DNA of 64,000 nt, taken from positions 3,658,001-3,722,000 of the forward strand of contig NC_060027.1 in assembly GCF_021134715.1 (NCBI RefSeq). The letters are read 5' to 3'. The position numbers were made by a program, and so were the translations under genes. The notes beneath the pieces are model-generated. The model worked only from the letters and a program-made list of their open reading frames with translations, was not told the DNA's origin and ran no database searches. Source of the stretch: Daphnia pulex (lineage: Eukaryota; Arthropoda; Branchiopoda; Diplostraca; Daphniidae). Below are positions 24,176 through 37,999 of the stretch, in pieces. Position 1 is the first letter of the stretch. Every line of letters starts with the position of its first letter.

Positions 24176-26174
24176 ATGGATCATCATCAGTTATCGCTGT
24201 CAACAAAAATGCCTAAGATTGTTAGTGAAGATGTTCAAATCAATGAAGATAATTGCATTGATGACAAGAAAGAATATCACCAGGAAAAGGCAGAAGTAGT
24301 TAGTCAAAGTTATATATTTCCTGTAGGCTATTCATAGATAAAGGTTTTTTGTTTTAAACAGTACAATCTGGAACCATTGCCTGCATGGATGACTCTTGCA
24401 GATGAAACTTGCATGAATGAACTTATATCCACCAAGGATTATTCCCAAAAAACTAGTGCCAACCAGGGAATATTAATAAGTCAAGTAATGTTCAAGGTTG
24501 AAACTACCTGCTAATTTGATAATACATCTTAATTTTTTAACTAGTTGGCACCAGAGGAGCTTTGTCTTGAGGATGTGCAACAACTACAGAAGCTGAATAG
24601 AGAACTTCAAGCTGACAACATAAAAAAAACTCTATCTTACATGATGCTGGAACAGGACTACTACAGTCTCAAAGGTTTTAAATCATGGGCTGTTAATGTA
24701 AATTGTTCAATTAGATTAGTATTTACCCACCCTCTTACTCGTATATTTAGATGAGGTTGCTGTTCTACGCAAGGACTTGAAACATTGGCAAGAATGTAGT
24801 GGCCTTATGAAACTTGCTCTCAGGGAACTATACTCCAATCGCGAAAGCACGGTGCGTTATGGAACAGGTAACGGACCATAGCGGACAGTTTTTATTTATT
24901 TGTACGCCACAAACATCAATTGCGTTTTGTTGCAATCAGATGAGATGCCAGAACTACTCGGCGTAAAATTTGAAGAATCCATCGAACAAAATTTTTCGGA
25001 TGAAGTATCATCGCCGCCAAAGAGTTCGTCACTGTGCCCAATAGGTATTTATCTCCGTTTCCCTTTTAAGAAGACGGGAAACATACTCAAGCTGTCTTTA
25101 AATCTTTCATTATTAGTAGAGCTTGTTGATTTACGTCATCAGCACGTAAATCAACCTCAATCATTTAGCGAATTTCCGTCTGTCACTATTTCGGCTGAAA
25201 TGTCTCAGCGCAAAAGCTTGTCACCGGTTAACAGCGTTAATGCGATGAAACAACTGAACGAAATAAGACGGAGCCCGCTAAACGACGTTTCGCATTGTCC
25301 AACAGGTATTTATTTGTTCTTGCAATCAAGGTTTTCAGGAGGGAGCCTGCTTCAGCTGTGTATTGATATTATGTTTCAATTAGGTATGCTTGTTGATTTA
25401 AGCGAAGACACCGCACAATCGCAAGCATCCAGCGTACTATCCCCTGTTTCGGATGAAATGTCTCCGGGCATAAAGTCCCCTTTGAAAAAATATGATGTGG
25501 CTAATTCAGAGGATGAATTTATTCCTTGCACGCGAAAGGACTTCCCGTATTGTTCCACAGGTGATAAATCAGCTTATTTCAGCTTTGTGCTCAAGGTTAC
25601 GGGAGATGTTTTATCTTTTATTATTACACTATGTTTAAATCGATATACCAGAAGCTGTAAAACCACCGCGAAGATCTGTCGAAGTTGATTACGTTCCAAA
25701 GGAAACATCTCCGCATAAAAAGCTATCATCGCCGTTCAAAAGAATTATTCCAGAGGAAGCTAAGGCAAGTTTTATATCGCAGTAACGATGAATTTTTAAG
25801 ACAATTCTTTCAATTTCAACATTATATTGAAAAAAAGCTTAACTAGTCAATATGCTAAAGTCATCTATTTAATTCACAGAGTAACTTCAAAGACCCGCCC
25901 AAGTATTATTTCCCGAAAAGGAAGGAGTTTAAATGTGATGTGTGTGACTTGTACTTAAATAGCCAAGAACAAATGTTTCAGCATTTCAAGGGAAGTAGGC
26001 ACAAGGTAAACTCTGATGAAGAACGGTTTAAAAACAATTAGTTGTAATTGTAACGGGGTAAACACACGAAACACGTTTATTTGTGTTAACATTTTCCCAC
26101 TTATTTTTCTTTAGAAAAGAAAAGGATGGAACATTTTTCAAGTCTTTGGTGTTTTTGTTAATGCATTTCTATGA
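24176..26174 (+). CDS. Unrecognised protein with coiled coil, Ser-Pro modules and a C-terminal U1/matrin-type zinc finger
   Basis: Ten exons: 24176-24295, 24362-24484, 24545-24674, 24751-24867, 24940-25044, 25117-25305, 25384-25560, 25652-25764, 25880-26005, 26115-26174; all phases close, giving 419 aa. Residues about 84-130 look like a coiled coil (LEDVQQLQKLNRELQADN, DEVAVLRKDLKHWQEC). Exons 5-7 encode three related modules, each beginning near an LVDL-type motif, rich in Ser-Pro, ending in Cys-(Pro/Ser)-Thr/Ile-Gly. Exon 9 encodes C377-x2-C380-x12-H393-x5-H399, the spacing of U1-like/matrin zinc fingers that bind RNA or nucleic acid. SPLKK and SPFKR match minimal CDK sites. Intron 8 uses a GC donor. 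A nuclear, cell-cycle-phosphorylated role is inference. I do not recognise an orthologue. Confidence 0.8.
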
Positions 26175-26241
26175 TTAAAACCAAGTAATACGACGTTTAA
26201 ATTCATTGATGATGTACCGAAGTAATTTGCGTGACGGCATC

Positions 26242-26247
26242 AATAAA
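26242..26247 (+). terminator. Polyadenylation signal of the zinc-finger gene
   Basis: AATAAA 68 bases after the stop codon, at the usual distance. The gene converges with PRPF6, whose stop lies at 26583. Confidence 0.6.
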
Positions 26248-26582
26248 TGATTTTACGAGAACTAACTTTTACAGGCAGAATTAATAATATAAAATTTTAC
26301 GTTACTTATAACAGTGTGCTTTTCAAGAGATTACTGGGAATTCAATGTTGACATGATATGTAATGCGAAATGTCTTAATTTCTGAGCGTGATAAGTTACC
26401 CGAAGGGTTTCTGAAAGGGTTTTCGTTTTCACCTGATATTGTTTTAGTTGAATTAGTCACTGCGTGGAAGTACGAAGGAAGCCTTTCTGTTTTCGTAATA
26501 AAACATAGAACACTGAAGACTGCTTTGAATAATGAAATGTAAAAAGATGTATTACAAAAGCACAATCAATGAAGAATACCGA

Positions 26583-29500
26583 TCAGACAGGAACGGGCAA
26601 AGCTTCGGCTACCAACAAGAGAATGTCTTCCGTTCGTGCTCTCCAGTTTTGAGGGCCTTTTGAAATACTCGTCCAGACTTCACCGTGTCGTGGTTCAGCT
26701 TGGACGCAACGCTTTTTGACATCATTCTGCTCTTCGACTGTTCCATGAAGCAATTCAAACTTGTAGAAATACCCCCAGGCATCTCCGAAATCTGGATCGA
26801 TTTTGACTGCACGATTGAACCATTCGCGACATTTCTGTGTTTTCCTTTCTGTCCAAAAGAGCTTGGAGACTGCCAGTAGAACATGTGGATCATGTTCGCA
26901 CTTTTTAAGGGCATCAACACTTTTCGTTTTGCGTTGGGGGCGATCAACGATGAAGATGGTTTCGGCCCACAGCAGACCAGAGATGGGGCAGTCTTGCAGT
27001 GCTTTGGCCATCATGGCCGAAGCGATATCCTTTAGACCAGTCTTCCATTCTAGCCGGATGGCTTCCAACCAAAGTTGCGAGTTCTGCGGGTTCTTTTGGC
27101 GTGCCTTCTCTAAGACAGAACGCGCTCTGGTCATGTTGCCCTGGCTTTCGTCTAGTCGAGCCAGCAACAGCCAAAGAGGAACGCTAGTGGGACACTTCCT
27201 CGTCCCAAGATTGTAACTCTCGCGTGCCTGAGTCATACGCTGCTGCAATACATGAATCTGACCTTGCATCATGTAGAATTTAGGGTAATCAGGAAACTGT
27301 TCGATAGCGGTCTGCAATTGTTTCAGGGCCTCTGCCAAGTCCCCAAGATGCCACTCCAGTTTAGCTGATTTCATAAGCACGCGAGGAGTGGGTGCAGAAT
27401 TTCGAGCTTTGGCCAACAACTTGCGCGCTCGCTCATATTCCCAGTTTTCAGACTCAAGTTTGACGGCAGCCAACCAAATTTCTTCAGAATTTGGATTCGC
27501 TTGAAAAGCCAACGACAAGATAGAACGTGCTGCCGGAACGTCACCTAAAATTTAAAAAAAAAAACGAAATGAATAAATGTAATAATAAACTCTTGCCAAT
27601 TTTGTGCTATTAAGGTGAGTTCTAATTTACCTGCCAACCACTTTGATTTGGCACCCATGAGCCACAGTACTTCAGCTTGGGGACAGTGGGCGACTGCACG
27701 TTGAAGAAGTGATTCTAGAGAATCACGTGTTCCATGCTGTCGTTCAAAATGGGCAGCACGTAACCAGATAGATTTCTTAGCAGGGAAAGTTTCCAGGGAA
27801 TGCGAGTAAACCGCACGCGAACATTCGAAAGCACCCTATTAATGAATAAGAAAATCGAAGAAAGCAGGAATTAATAGTGATGTTTCGTTAGTGCTTTTTC
27901 TAAACGTTAGCGTTATCCGTTAAGTTAACGATGTCTCATTTTTTCACGTTCGTTAACGCCGTTAATTAACGCCGTTAAAAATGTCTCCGTTAACGAAAAT
28001 TCGACGTTATTTTTACCGTTATTTAATAAAAAAATTGCACTATCAAATCACTGAAATCAGTCACGGTCTTGATTACTTATATTGAAATTGCTGCTGGCGT
28101 TGAACAATGTCACAATGAAGCAATGATCAACTAAAAAAAAACAGAAACTGCGGATTAAATAAACGCACAGACAAAAGAAAAAAAACAAGTTCCAACTAAA
28201 AAAGTAAAGGCCTCAATAAATCCTTATTGCAAGTGAGGAAGACTTTTGCGGCCAAAACTTCTTCCGCCGTCCTATTTTTGTGTCCTAGACAGTGCCATCC
28301 GGCAATGGAAAATTCGCGTTCAGATGATGCCGAAGAAACTGGTATAACCAGTAAATTATAGGCCATTTTGGATAATTAGGGGAAACGACCAGAAAAATCC
28401 TTCCAGTAAGAGATCACATCTTGAACTGGTGGATCCTTAGAAGGATCAAATTCATGACTTGCAAAGTGGAAGTAGTCTAAAAGTTCAGTTTCAATGCAGT
28501 CGAGGGAAGTGGCTAGAAGGTAGGAGCAGTCGAAATCAGGATCTCTTTATAAAGAGATTTATAATCTGTCATGAAATTAAATCTTCTTTCGAGATCTTCT
28601 AACATCGCAGATGCCACGCTTATTCACCGTCAACAGGAGCATCAGAGTCTGAATCTGACATTAAAGATTTACACTCTGATTCTAGTTGTTTCCCTACTCT
28701 ACTTATACAGTTTCGTTTGCCACGTTTTGAAAGCAAAAAAAAACCTCAGAGAAGCTAAGAAGACTACTGCTCACTGTCACTGGCTATTTAAATTCGTTTT
28801 CATAGTCAACCTACTACAGTAAAATGTTGGAAGCGCGCAAAAAATACAAATTTCATTTTGAAAAATCCAAAAATTTCATATTTGGCAGCGCTGTTAAAAA
28901 CAAAAATAACGTTTGAAAATAACGTCTGAAAAATGCCAAACGTTAGCGTTATCCGTTAAGTTAACGAACCCCAAAAAAGGTCCGTTAACGGACTTTTCAC
29001 GTTATCCGTTATCGTTAACGAAACATCACTAGGAATTAATAAATCATCCTTGATCTCGGTGTTTAGAAATAACATTGTTTTTACCTGAGATGTGAAATTG
29101 TCGGCGTCTTCCAACCAACTGTGTTTGCGATCTTCGTCTTCCACTCCATGACCAATGACGAATTTGATGATAGCCTGACAAGTAAGCACAGCTCCAGATT
29201 TCTCGGCATCGACGGCTTCCTTTAACCAGTGTTCTCGATTGATCTCCACTCCGTTGGCCGCCAGAGAATTGATGGATCTGTCAATAATTTTCTCCACCAT
29301 CGTTGTATTCCCGTGGGCTTCTTCGAGTTTAGCAGCGGTGATCCAGATTTGACGATCTGTTGGAATATTTTCGCGGGCTTTGTTCAATACTTTTCGGGCG
29401 TTTTCGTACGTCTCTAGTCGAGCAAGGGCAAGCCAAAGCTCAACACTGGTTGGACAACATTCGACTGCACGAGATAACAGAATTTTGGCGTCTTCCGGTT

Positions 29501-31074
29501 CTTCCAACTCAACGGCAGCTTTCCACAAACGAACCGAATTGGGAATGTGCTCTAACGCTTTCCTGTACATAAAATCTGAATTATTTGAACTGTCGTATGA
29601 GAATTGTAAATCTACCTTACCTGAATACTCGTTTCTTAGCTTTCATGTCCTGTTCTAGTTCTGATGCTTTGATCCATAGTTTTACGGAATTGACCAAATG
29701 ATTTACAGCCTGTGCAATTACGTTCTTTGCAGTGTCTACTGGTACAAGACGGGCAGCTTCCAGCCACAGATCTTCCGAGTTGGGACAAGTCTCACACCCT
29801 CGCAAAATCAAATTACGGGCTGCTTGTAATTTTCCTGCATAAAAGATTCATAAACACCTAGTTTACTTGAAGCAAATCAATCCAATTCTACCTGTCACTT
29901 CTTCAAGACGTGCTGAAGCAATCCATGCCGGAGGATGGTTAGGGTTTGTTTCTCGAACGGACTTCAGTAGTAGTCTAGCTTTTTTAATATCATTGATATC
30001 TCCTCCATAAGTAGGAATCATCGACTGCAAATCCGTTAGATAACCTTTGGGATCGACCACTGTTTGACCGGAAACAGAATCCGAGACTTGGTTAAGCTTA
30101 ATGTCCATGAGAGTGTTACGGGCCTGGCCAATTTTTCGCAAATCCAAATCGCCCGTCTGCAGTCAGATATTAAATAAAATTTTATTATTATTTGGCTGTT
30201 TAGTATTATTTGGGCAAGCCAACTATTGCGGTAATTTTTTGTAAGAAATTTGAAAAGAAAATGAAAATCATAAAAAACCCACCGGAGTTAGCATGCCAGG
30301 AAACGCCGAAGCCAGTCCACTCTTGGGATCGATCGAAGTGCTAGATTCTCCTCCTAAGTTTCGAGTCAGTACTGAATCAGGAAGTGGGGTGAATTTCTCT
30401 CGTCTTCCATGTAAACGCTGCTTCCTATTTCTAGCGTCTCCCACTTCTGGAATGTTCTTCCATTCTTCTTCTGAAACCTAAGATAAGCCACAAAATAATT
30501 TAGGAAAATAACTACATTTGAGGGACATTCAAATAACAATAAAGACATACTGCACACAGTTCTCTTTTAAGGTCACTGAATTGCTGTTGAATTTTTGGTC
30601 TTTCCTGACGATACTTTTCAATTTCTTCCTTCCTTCTTTTTTCCCTGTACTCTCGTCTTTTTTCATCCATACGCTCATCAATAGCTTCATAAACTGCATC
30701 AGCTTCTTCATCATCTTTATCATAAGGATCTTTGTTGAATAGAGAACCACCATAACCAGCAAACTCATCGTAGTTGGCATCATTGAGATCTTCTTCAAGA
30801 TCTTCATCATCATCCTTCTTTCGTTTAGCTGGTGCTGGATGACGGTCATCTGGTACATCATTTGCATCTCTGGCTGGACCAATATCTGATCGAGTGGTGA
30901 AACCTGTAGCACTGGAGGAGACAACAAAATTTAATCTTCCACTCTTTTTGTATTATTATTATTAGATATTTACCCTCTGCCAACACCGGCAACATAACCT
31001 TGGGGAGCTGGTTGACCAAGAAAATTTTTTCTTTTTGGATTCACGATTGGCGGCGGCGGAAGCTTTGAGGCCAT
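26583..31074 (-). CDS. Prpf6: PRPF6 (Prp6), U4/U6.U5 tri-snRNP assembly factor
   Basis: Nuclear splicing factor that bridges U5 and U4/U6 snRNPs. Eight exons: 31074-30974, 30911-30551, 30477-30283, 30156-29892, 29834-29621, 29562-29085, 27835-27631, 27544-26583; 926 aa, close to the roughly 940 aa of animal PRPF6. The N-terminal PRP1 domain starts with the conserved block [17 protein letters not shown] and continues into an acidic Asp/Glu stretch. From about residue 220 the protein is built of HAT/TPR-like repeats, with near-invariant text such as [39 protein letters not shown] and [20 protein letters not shown]. The extreme C-terminus (ALPVPV) differs from the usual basic end. Intron 6 is 1,249 bp where its neighbours are mostly 57-165 bp, because it holds a transposon. 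No frame damage. Confidence 0.96.
27867..27874. repeat. Target-site duplication, left copy
   Basis: GGAATTAA directly precedes the left terminal inverted repeat of the hAT element and recurs at 29032-29039 after the right one. Eight bases is the hAT target-site length. Confidence 0.9.
27875..29031 (-). mobile_element. Defective hAT-family DNA transposon in PRPF6 intron 6
   Basis: A 1,157-bp element bounded by perfect 16-bp terminal inverted repeats, TAGTGATGTTTCGTTA, and by an 8-bp target-site duplication, GGAATTAA. Both ends carry many GTTAACG-like motifs, the kind of subterminal repeats that hAT transposases bind. A 28-bp direct repeat starting ACGTTAGCGTTATCC occurs inside both ends (near 27904 and 28940). 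The interior keeps the C-terminal hAT dimerisation region in the same orientation as PRPF6. Only about 115 codons remain, so the copy cannot mobilise itself. Since the duplication is perfect and the inverted repeats match, the insertion or its spread is fairly recent. The host exons remain intact, so it is spliced out. Confidence 0.95.
28196..28543 (-). pseudogene. hAT transposase C-terminal dimerisation fragment
   Basis: One reading frame of 116 codons with a single internal TAA (28378-28376) ending at a TAG. Before the stop: [14 protein letters not shown] and [14 protein letters not shown]. After it: [20 protein letters not shown] followed by [15 protein letters not shown]. The pattern of W-x-x-F, then IP-x-SS-x-SER-x-FS, then a conserved R and L, is the hallmark of the hAT dimerisation domain. 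The catalytic RNase-H-like part and DNA-binding BED finger are absent. Confidence 0.9.
29032..29039. repeat. Target-site duplication, right copy
   Basis: GGAATTAA immediately follows the right terminal inverted repeat (ending CATCACTA at 29031). Confidence 0.9.
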
Positions 31075-31309
31075 GATAGCGTTTTTTTGCAAATTTCAAA
31101 TTGCCAACTCAAATCAAACGAAAACGATAGAATAAAGTATTGCTCTTTTGTATTTGTTGGCAGTCTGTTTTCGACTTTTGCAATGTGCGTCTGAAGTGCG
31201 ACACCGGTGTTGCCAAATTTCGTAATGCTCATAATTATGTTTTCCCTTTCAAAAAAATTTTCCCGATTGTTATTTGACACATTCCGAACAACCAAAAACA
31301 CCGAGAAGA

Positions 31310-31315
31310 TTTATT
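31310..31315 (-). terminator. Polyadenylation signal of endoglucanase A
   Basis: AATAAA on the minus strand, about 70 bases after the stop codon at 31386. The PRPF6 start at 31074 follows 235 bases further on in the same direction, so the intergenic gap is very short. Confidence 0.6.
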
Positions 31316-31385
31316 ACTAAAACGAAAGGCGGATGAAAATATTAAATATCTTCTTCATCTCATCTTCCATGTTCCTGCACTGCTT

Positions 31386-34003
<2,618 letters not shown>

Positions 34004-34056
34004 TCTCGGTAGTAAGTTTGCTGGATTCTCTGTCAGCATCGTTCGTCCCGCTCGCC

Positions 34057-34064
34057 TTTTTATA
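34057..34064 (-). promoter_or_regulatory. TATA box of endoglucanase A
   Basis: TATAAAAA on the minus strand, starting 61 bases before the chosen ATG at 34003. Transcription should begin near 34034, which leaves a 5' UTR of about 30 bases and puts the alternative ATG at 34039 at or before the start site. Confidence 0.65.
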
Positions 34065-35023
34065 CTTTACATTCGGTCAAAGCATACACGGCACAGACTC
34101 AACTCTTTTACGTTATTGCATATTACTTCACAATAATTAAAAAATAACGAAAATACAGTTGCGTAACAAGAATACCATCACCATATTAAAACCATTTTAG
34201 AGGAAAAGAATTACTTGAGCAACGCACTGGTATTAGGAAATACAGGACCCATTCGATGGAATGCATACTCACACTACCAGTTTCAAGTAGATTTTATAAT
34301 ATGGATGACGCACAAAATTCTTTTGTTTAGACATTTTTAAAAATTGTCTTATTTTTTTCCCGATGGAACTATAGCCTTGATAACTACGACTTCTTTTGCA
34401 CGAGGAATTTCAGCGAAATCTCTTTACGGGTTTCTTCGCGGAAAACGTAGTTACGCTTGTTGCATTTTTCGATTTCTATACATCAGTTTATCACCCCCTG
34501 TGCGGATTTCAGATGTTCTTGTTTGAAACCAATCAACTTCGACGCTAGATTAATGACTAGCCTATTGTGATGTTTGGGAACTTGGAAATCAATTAGGTGT
34601 GGAAATCAATTTATCAACATCTTCTATTGAATTCAGCAGTTGCATAATTCAGGTTTCAGATTGAATGAAACAACACGCGAGCTACCACCTTTACCTTGAA
34701 AAGGACATCGAACTCAAACGTATTCCAGACTTTCCTTATACTCTTTCAGATTAATAGACGATTCTTCGTGACATGCGCATCGGTTGAAAAGTTACCAATA
34801 GTTTGAGAAATGTATCACCAAATTTTATTTAACTTTTCAAGAACACACAAATGCAGGCGTTTTTTAACCTTTAGTAATAAATCCCATTTCCAAGAAAACC
34901 AACAAGATCAGCAGTACTGTAGCAGATAACCATGCAGAATTAAGAGTAAAATATACTTTCTAAAATGTAGGTATATAATATAGTTGTGTAACAAATTCCT
35001 GTCTTATCTTGTAAATTTGTATT
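34065..35023. other. Spacer between the two endoglucanase genes
   Basis: About 960 bp holding the 3' flank of endoglucanase B and the promoter of endoglucanase A. I see no other gene. The short plus-strand frame at 34344-34526 shows no domain. Confidence 0.5.
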
Positions 35024-37999
35024 CTAGTTGAAAACACCTTGGACAGCCAATGATTGCAAAGCAGCTACAGATCCTTGGAAGCCGGCGTTATAATCGCAAG
35101 CTACTTCGTTGGTAACGTAATTGCTCCGATCATCCGTGTAATTGTCGTTGCTATCTGGACCACCAACTAGACCTCCATAAAGCACCTGGGGATTGGGTGC
35201 AGTTGAGGAATAAGTGCTCCAATCACAAACAGCTGGTCTATTCGGACATGAACTACATAAAAAAAAATAAAAACATTAAAAAATAATAATGCTATCATAT
35301 TTATAAGCACAATGTTTTATTCAAACCTGGACGCATGATGAGGTTTCAACGGCGGATTAACTCCAAAACCCACGACAAAACTACGGCCTGTATCTCCAAG
35401 CGCATAATGAATTTGTTGTTGCGCCAGTTTGCGATACGCCAATGGATTGATGTTGAGGTCAGCCGCCTTTTGAATCGGTGTAAGATTTAAGACTCAAACT
35501 CATATGATTATTTTTTTGTACCTGCAGACAGACGAAGGCAATATTCGCTGCATGACGCAATGATCCCCATGTGCTGATGAACAAAAGTCCTTTGGGTGTC
35601 TTTGGTTGGTTAACTTTGGAATCACAGAATGTTTTGGTTGCGGTTTTGTACAGAGGGTCGTTAGTCAACTTGGCCATCAAAACCTACATATCAAATCCTT
35701 AACATTAGCGACCGCGACCCAACCTATACTGAACACTGCGTATATGATTTAGTTTTGTATGTGACCTGCACTCCGGCCGTTTTCGAATCCCACGAGAACT
35801 CCGATGGATTGTTAGAGAGTCCATACTGGGTGTAAAAAGCCTTAGCATCGTTAAGGTAAGTTACATTGTTGGTAGCGCGATAGAGCCATGCTGCGCTCCA
35901 AGCTAATTCATCTCCGAAATCACTTGATCTATATAGGCAAGTATAACCGGAGTTGTTAAAACACAAAATTGTTTCAAATGTTTAAAAAATATGTTACGGG
36001 TAAAAAGCTGCCGCTTGTGGCATAGACTGGCTATATTTCGCTTTATATTGTTTGGCAAAATCGTACAGTTGCTTTGCATGTGTCAAGCAGAGAGCTGAGT
36101 AAGTGCTGTTGACTGACGCAAACACCATTGAAGTTGCGGCCAGTGCGGCAGCTGTTTCACCGGCCAAGTCAGACCCTGCATTTGAAATTCATGTTGTTTT
36201 AGAGTGTTCAACCACCAGTATAGACCAAAATTTACCTGGGTTTGCTGTAGAAATGAAATAAGCCTGAATCAATTTTAGCGTGAATGAAAGTAAATAATAA
36301 ATTGTTAAATTCAGTCTAGAAATTATATGTCAGTTTTATCGCATCAGTACCGGTCGACTCATAGTCATATCTTCAGGACGTCCCCAGTAATTGTGGTCGA
36401 GAGTACCATCGCCCACTTGCCCATAAAACTTGTTGGGTTGCACATGGGCTTTAATTAAATAATCACTAGCCCATTTCACCATATTCTGGGCTGTTGTCAA
36501 TTGCCCTAGATTTTAGACGAGTCGGTGGCAATTTTAGCAGTAGAATGAATATGTAATTTCAATAATTATGAACCTGCAGAAGAATATCCGATTGGATAAT
36601 CAATTATTGACCAGGCTGCTATCGTCATAGCGCTGGCTAAAGGAAAGCCGAGTTTCAAGTGATCTCCAGCTGTTATGTAACACAGAGAATTATTGACATT
36701 TTTAATACATAGACATAGAAAAGTCTAATTAACCATCGTAATATCCTCCAGTGAGATCTTCTGCGTTTTGTCCGACATCTTTGAGTGCCGAATCTGAACG
36801 ATATGGAATGGGGTTATCGTTTACTGGCAAGCGCCCAGAGCGCTGGGCGTAGTAGAAGAGCAAAGATTTGGTGATTACTTCGCGGTAATTGTATTTAGTC
36901 GGCAAGCCAGTGCTTGAAGTTGTGGTTGCCTACACATTGAGAATAATTAGTTAGAATTAATTTTCATTTAGCAAAATAACTCTAGCTTTGTGTTAATAAT
37001 AAGATCAATTCAAAAATAATTGATGTTGGCTTCAGGCTTTCATCCGCATTCACCTGAGTAGTTGTAGTCGCTGGTTTAACAGTTGTTGTGTTGATCGGTC
37101 TTATAGTTGTTGTTGTTAATGGTTTAGTTGTTGTAGTGGATCCTGTCTTAGGCGTAGTTGTTATCAATGGTTTAGCTGTCGTCGTACTCACTGGTTTAAT
37201 TGTTGTCACTAATTTTGCGGTTGTTGTTGTCCCGGGTTTAGCTGTGGTTGTTGTCACTGGTTTAGTCGTAGTTGTTGTCATTGGCTTTGTTGTTGCTGTT
37301 GTCCCGGGTTTAGCAGTCGTAGTTGCCATTGGCTTTGCTGTAGTGGCTGTGCTAAGTAGTCTAGCAGTAGTTGTCGTCACTGGTTTAGACGTAGTTGACG
37401 AGGAAACAACTGTGTAAGAATAATCAAATCAGTAAATTTTCTAATCCAACAATTATTCATATTCTCCGTTATACCAGTTGAACAAATGTTGACACCATTA
37501 AAAAGAATACTTGAAACAGTAGGTACGGGATTGGCATTCGAATTAAAGTAGGCATTAAACCCGACACCACTCAGTATAGCCCCAGCGCTGTAAACTCCAT
37601 TATAGCTGAGATTGGTCAGTTTAAATTGAATATTATTAGTTGACGTTGATGCAGCAGACCAAACCTTTAACTCAGCCAATAAATGAATTAATTTCTAAGA
37701 TTTAAATAATCAAGGCGCAATAGCAACCCACCTGTAAACTTGTAAGAACGGATGAAAATGATATAATCATCGTCCAATTGGTGATTGGTGTCTTAATTGG
37801 GATCAGAAGAGCAGTGGTATAACCTCCTGGCCAGGATGAAGTTACATTGACGATATTATCACATGGCCCTCCTAATGATAAGAATTAACAAAATTTACTC
37901 TTTTTATAAAATATTTCAATTAAAATAATTAAATTATTGTTCAACACCTGAAACAAGACGGGCGAAAAGGACGATAATGAAACCGGATAACGTCAACAT
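35024..37999 (-). CDS. Endo-beta-1,4-glucanase B, CBM2-like domain, Thr-rich linker, GH9
   Basis: Tandem paralogue of the neighbouring cellulase, same strand. Thirteen exons: 37999-37948, 37871-37732, 37664-37475, 37409-37054, 36929-36734, 36669-36574, 36505-36351, 36263-36236, 36175-35998, 35928-35766, 35683-35522, 35466-35327, 35252-35024; 694 aa, all phases closing. Signal peptide 1-18 ([18 protein letters not shown]); CBM2-like domain to about 127 (PCDN, SSWPGG, NGVNIC); linker 128-246, a Thr-rich repeat of the type TTTTxKP, probably O-glycosylated; GH9 domain 247-694 with D-A-G-D at 311-314 and acid Glu668 in [12 protein letters not shown]. Exons 6-13 match paralogue A in length and phase, so the pair arose by gene duplication. 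The linker is carried by one extra exon. A weak TTTATACC lies about 45 bases before the ATG. Confidence 0.94.
37054..37409 (-). repeat. Linker exon of endoglucanase B: degenerate Thr-Lys-Pro repeats
   Basis: One whole exon encodes about 119 residues built from units such as TTTTAKPG and TTTTTKPV. The DNA is a degenerate tandem repeat of 24-30 bp units (minus strand ACA/ACT/ACG then AAACCA or AAACCC). It separates the binding domain from the catalytic domain. Such repeats often vary in copy number between individuals. Confidence 0.85.

Noticed and set aside
37054..37409. Possible CRISPR-like or satellite array
   Set aside because: The repeat is a coding Thr-Lys-Pro linker in frame with both neighbouring exons, and eukaryotic context excludes CRISPR.
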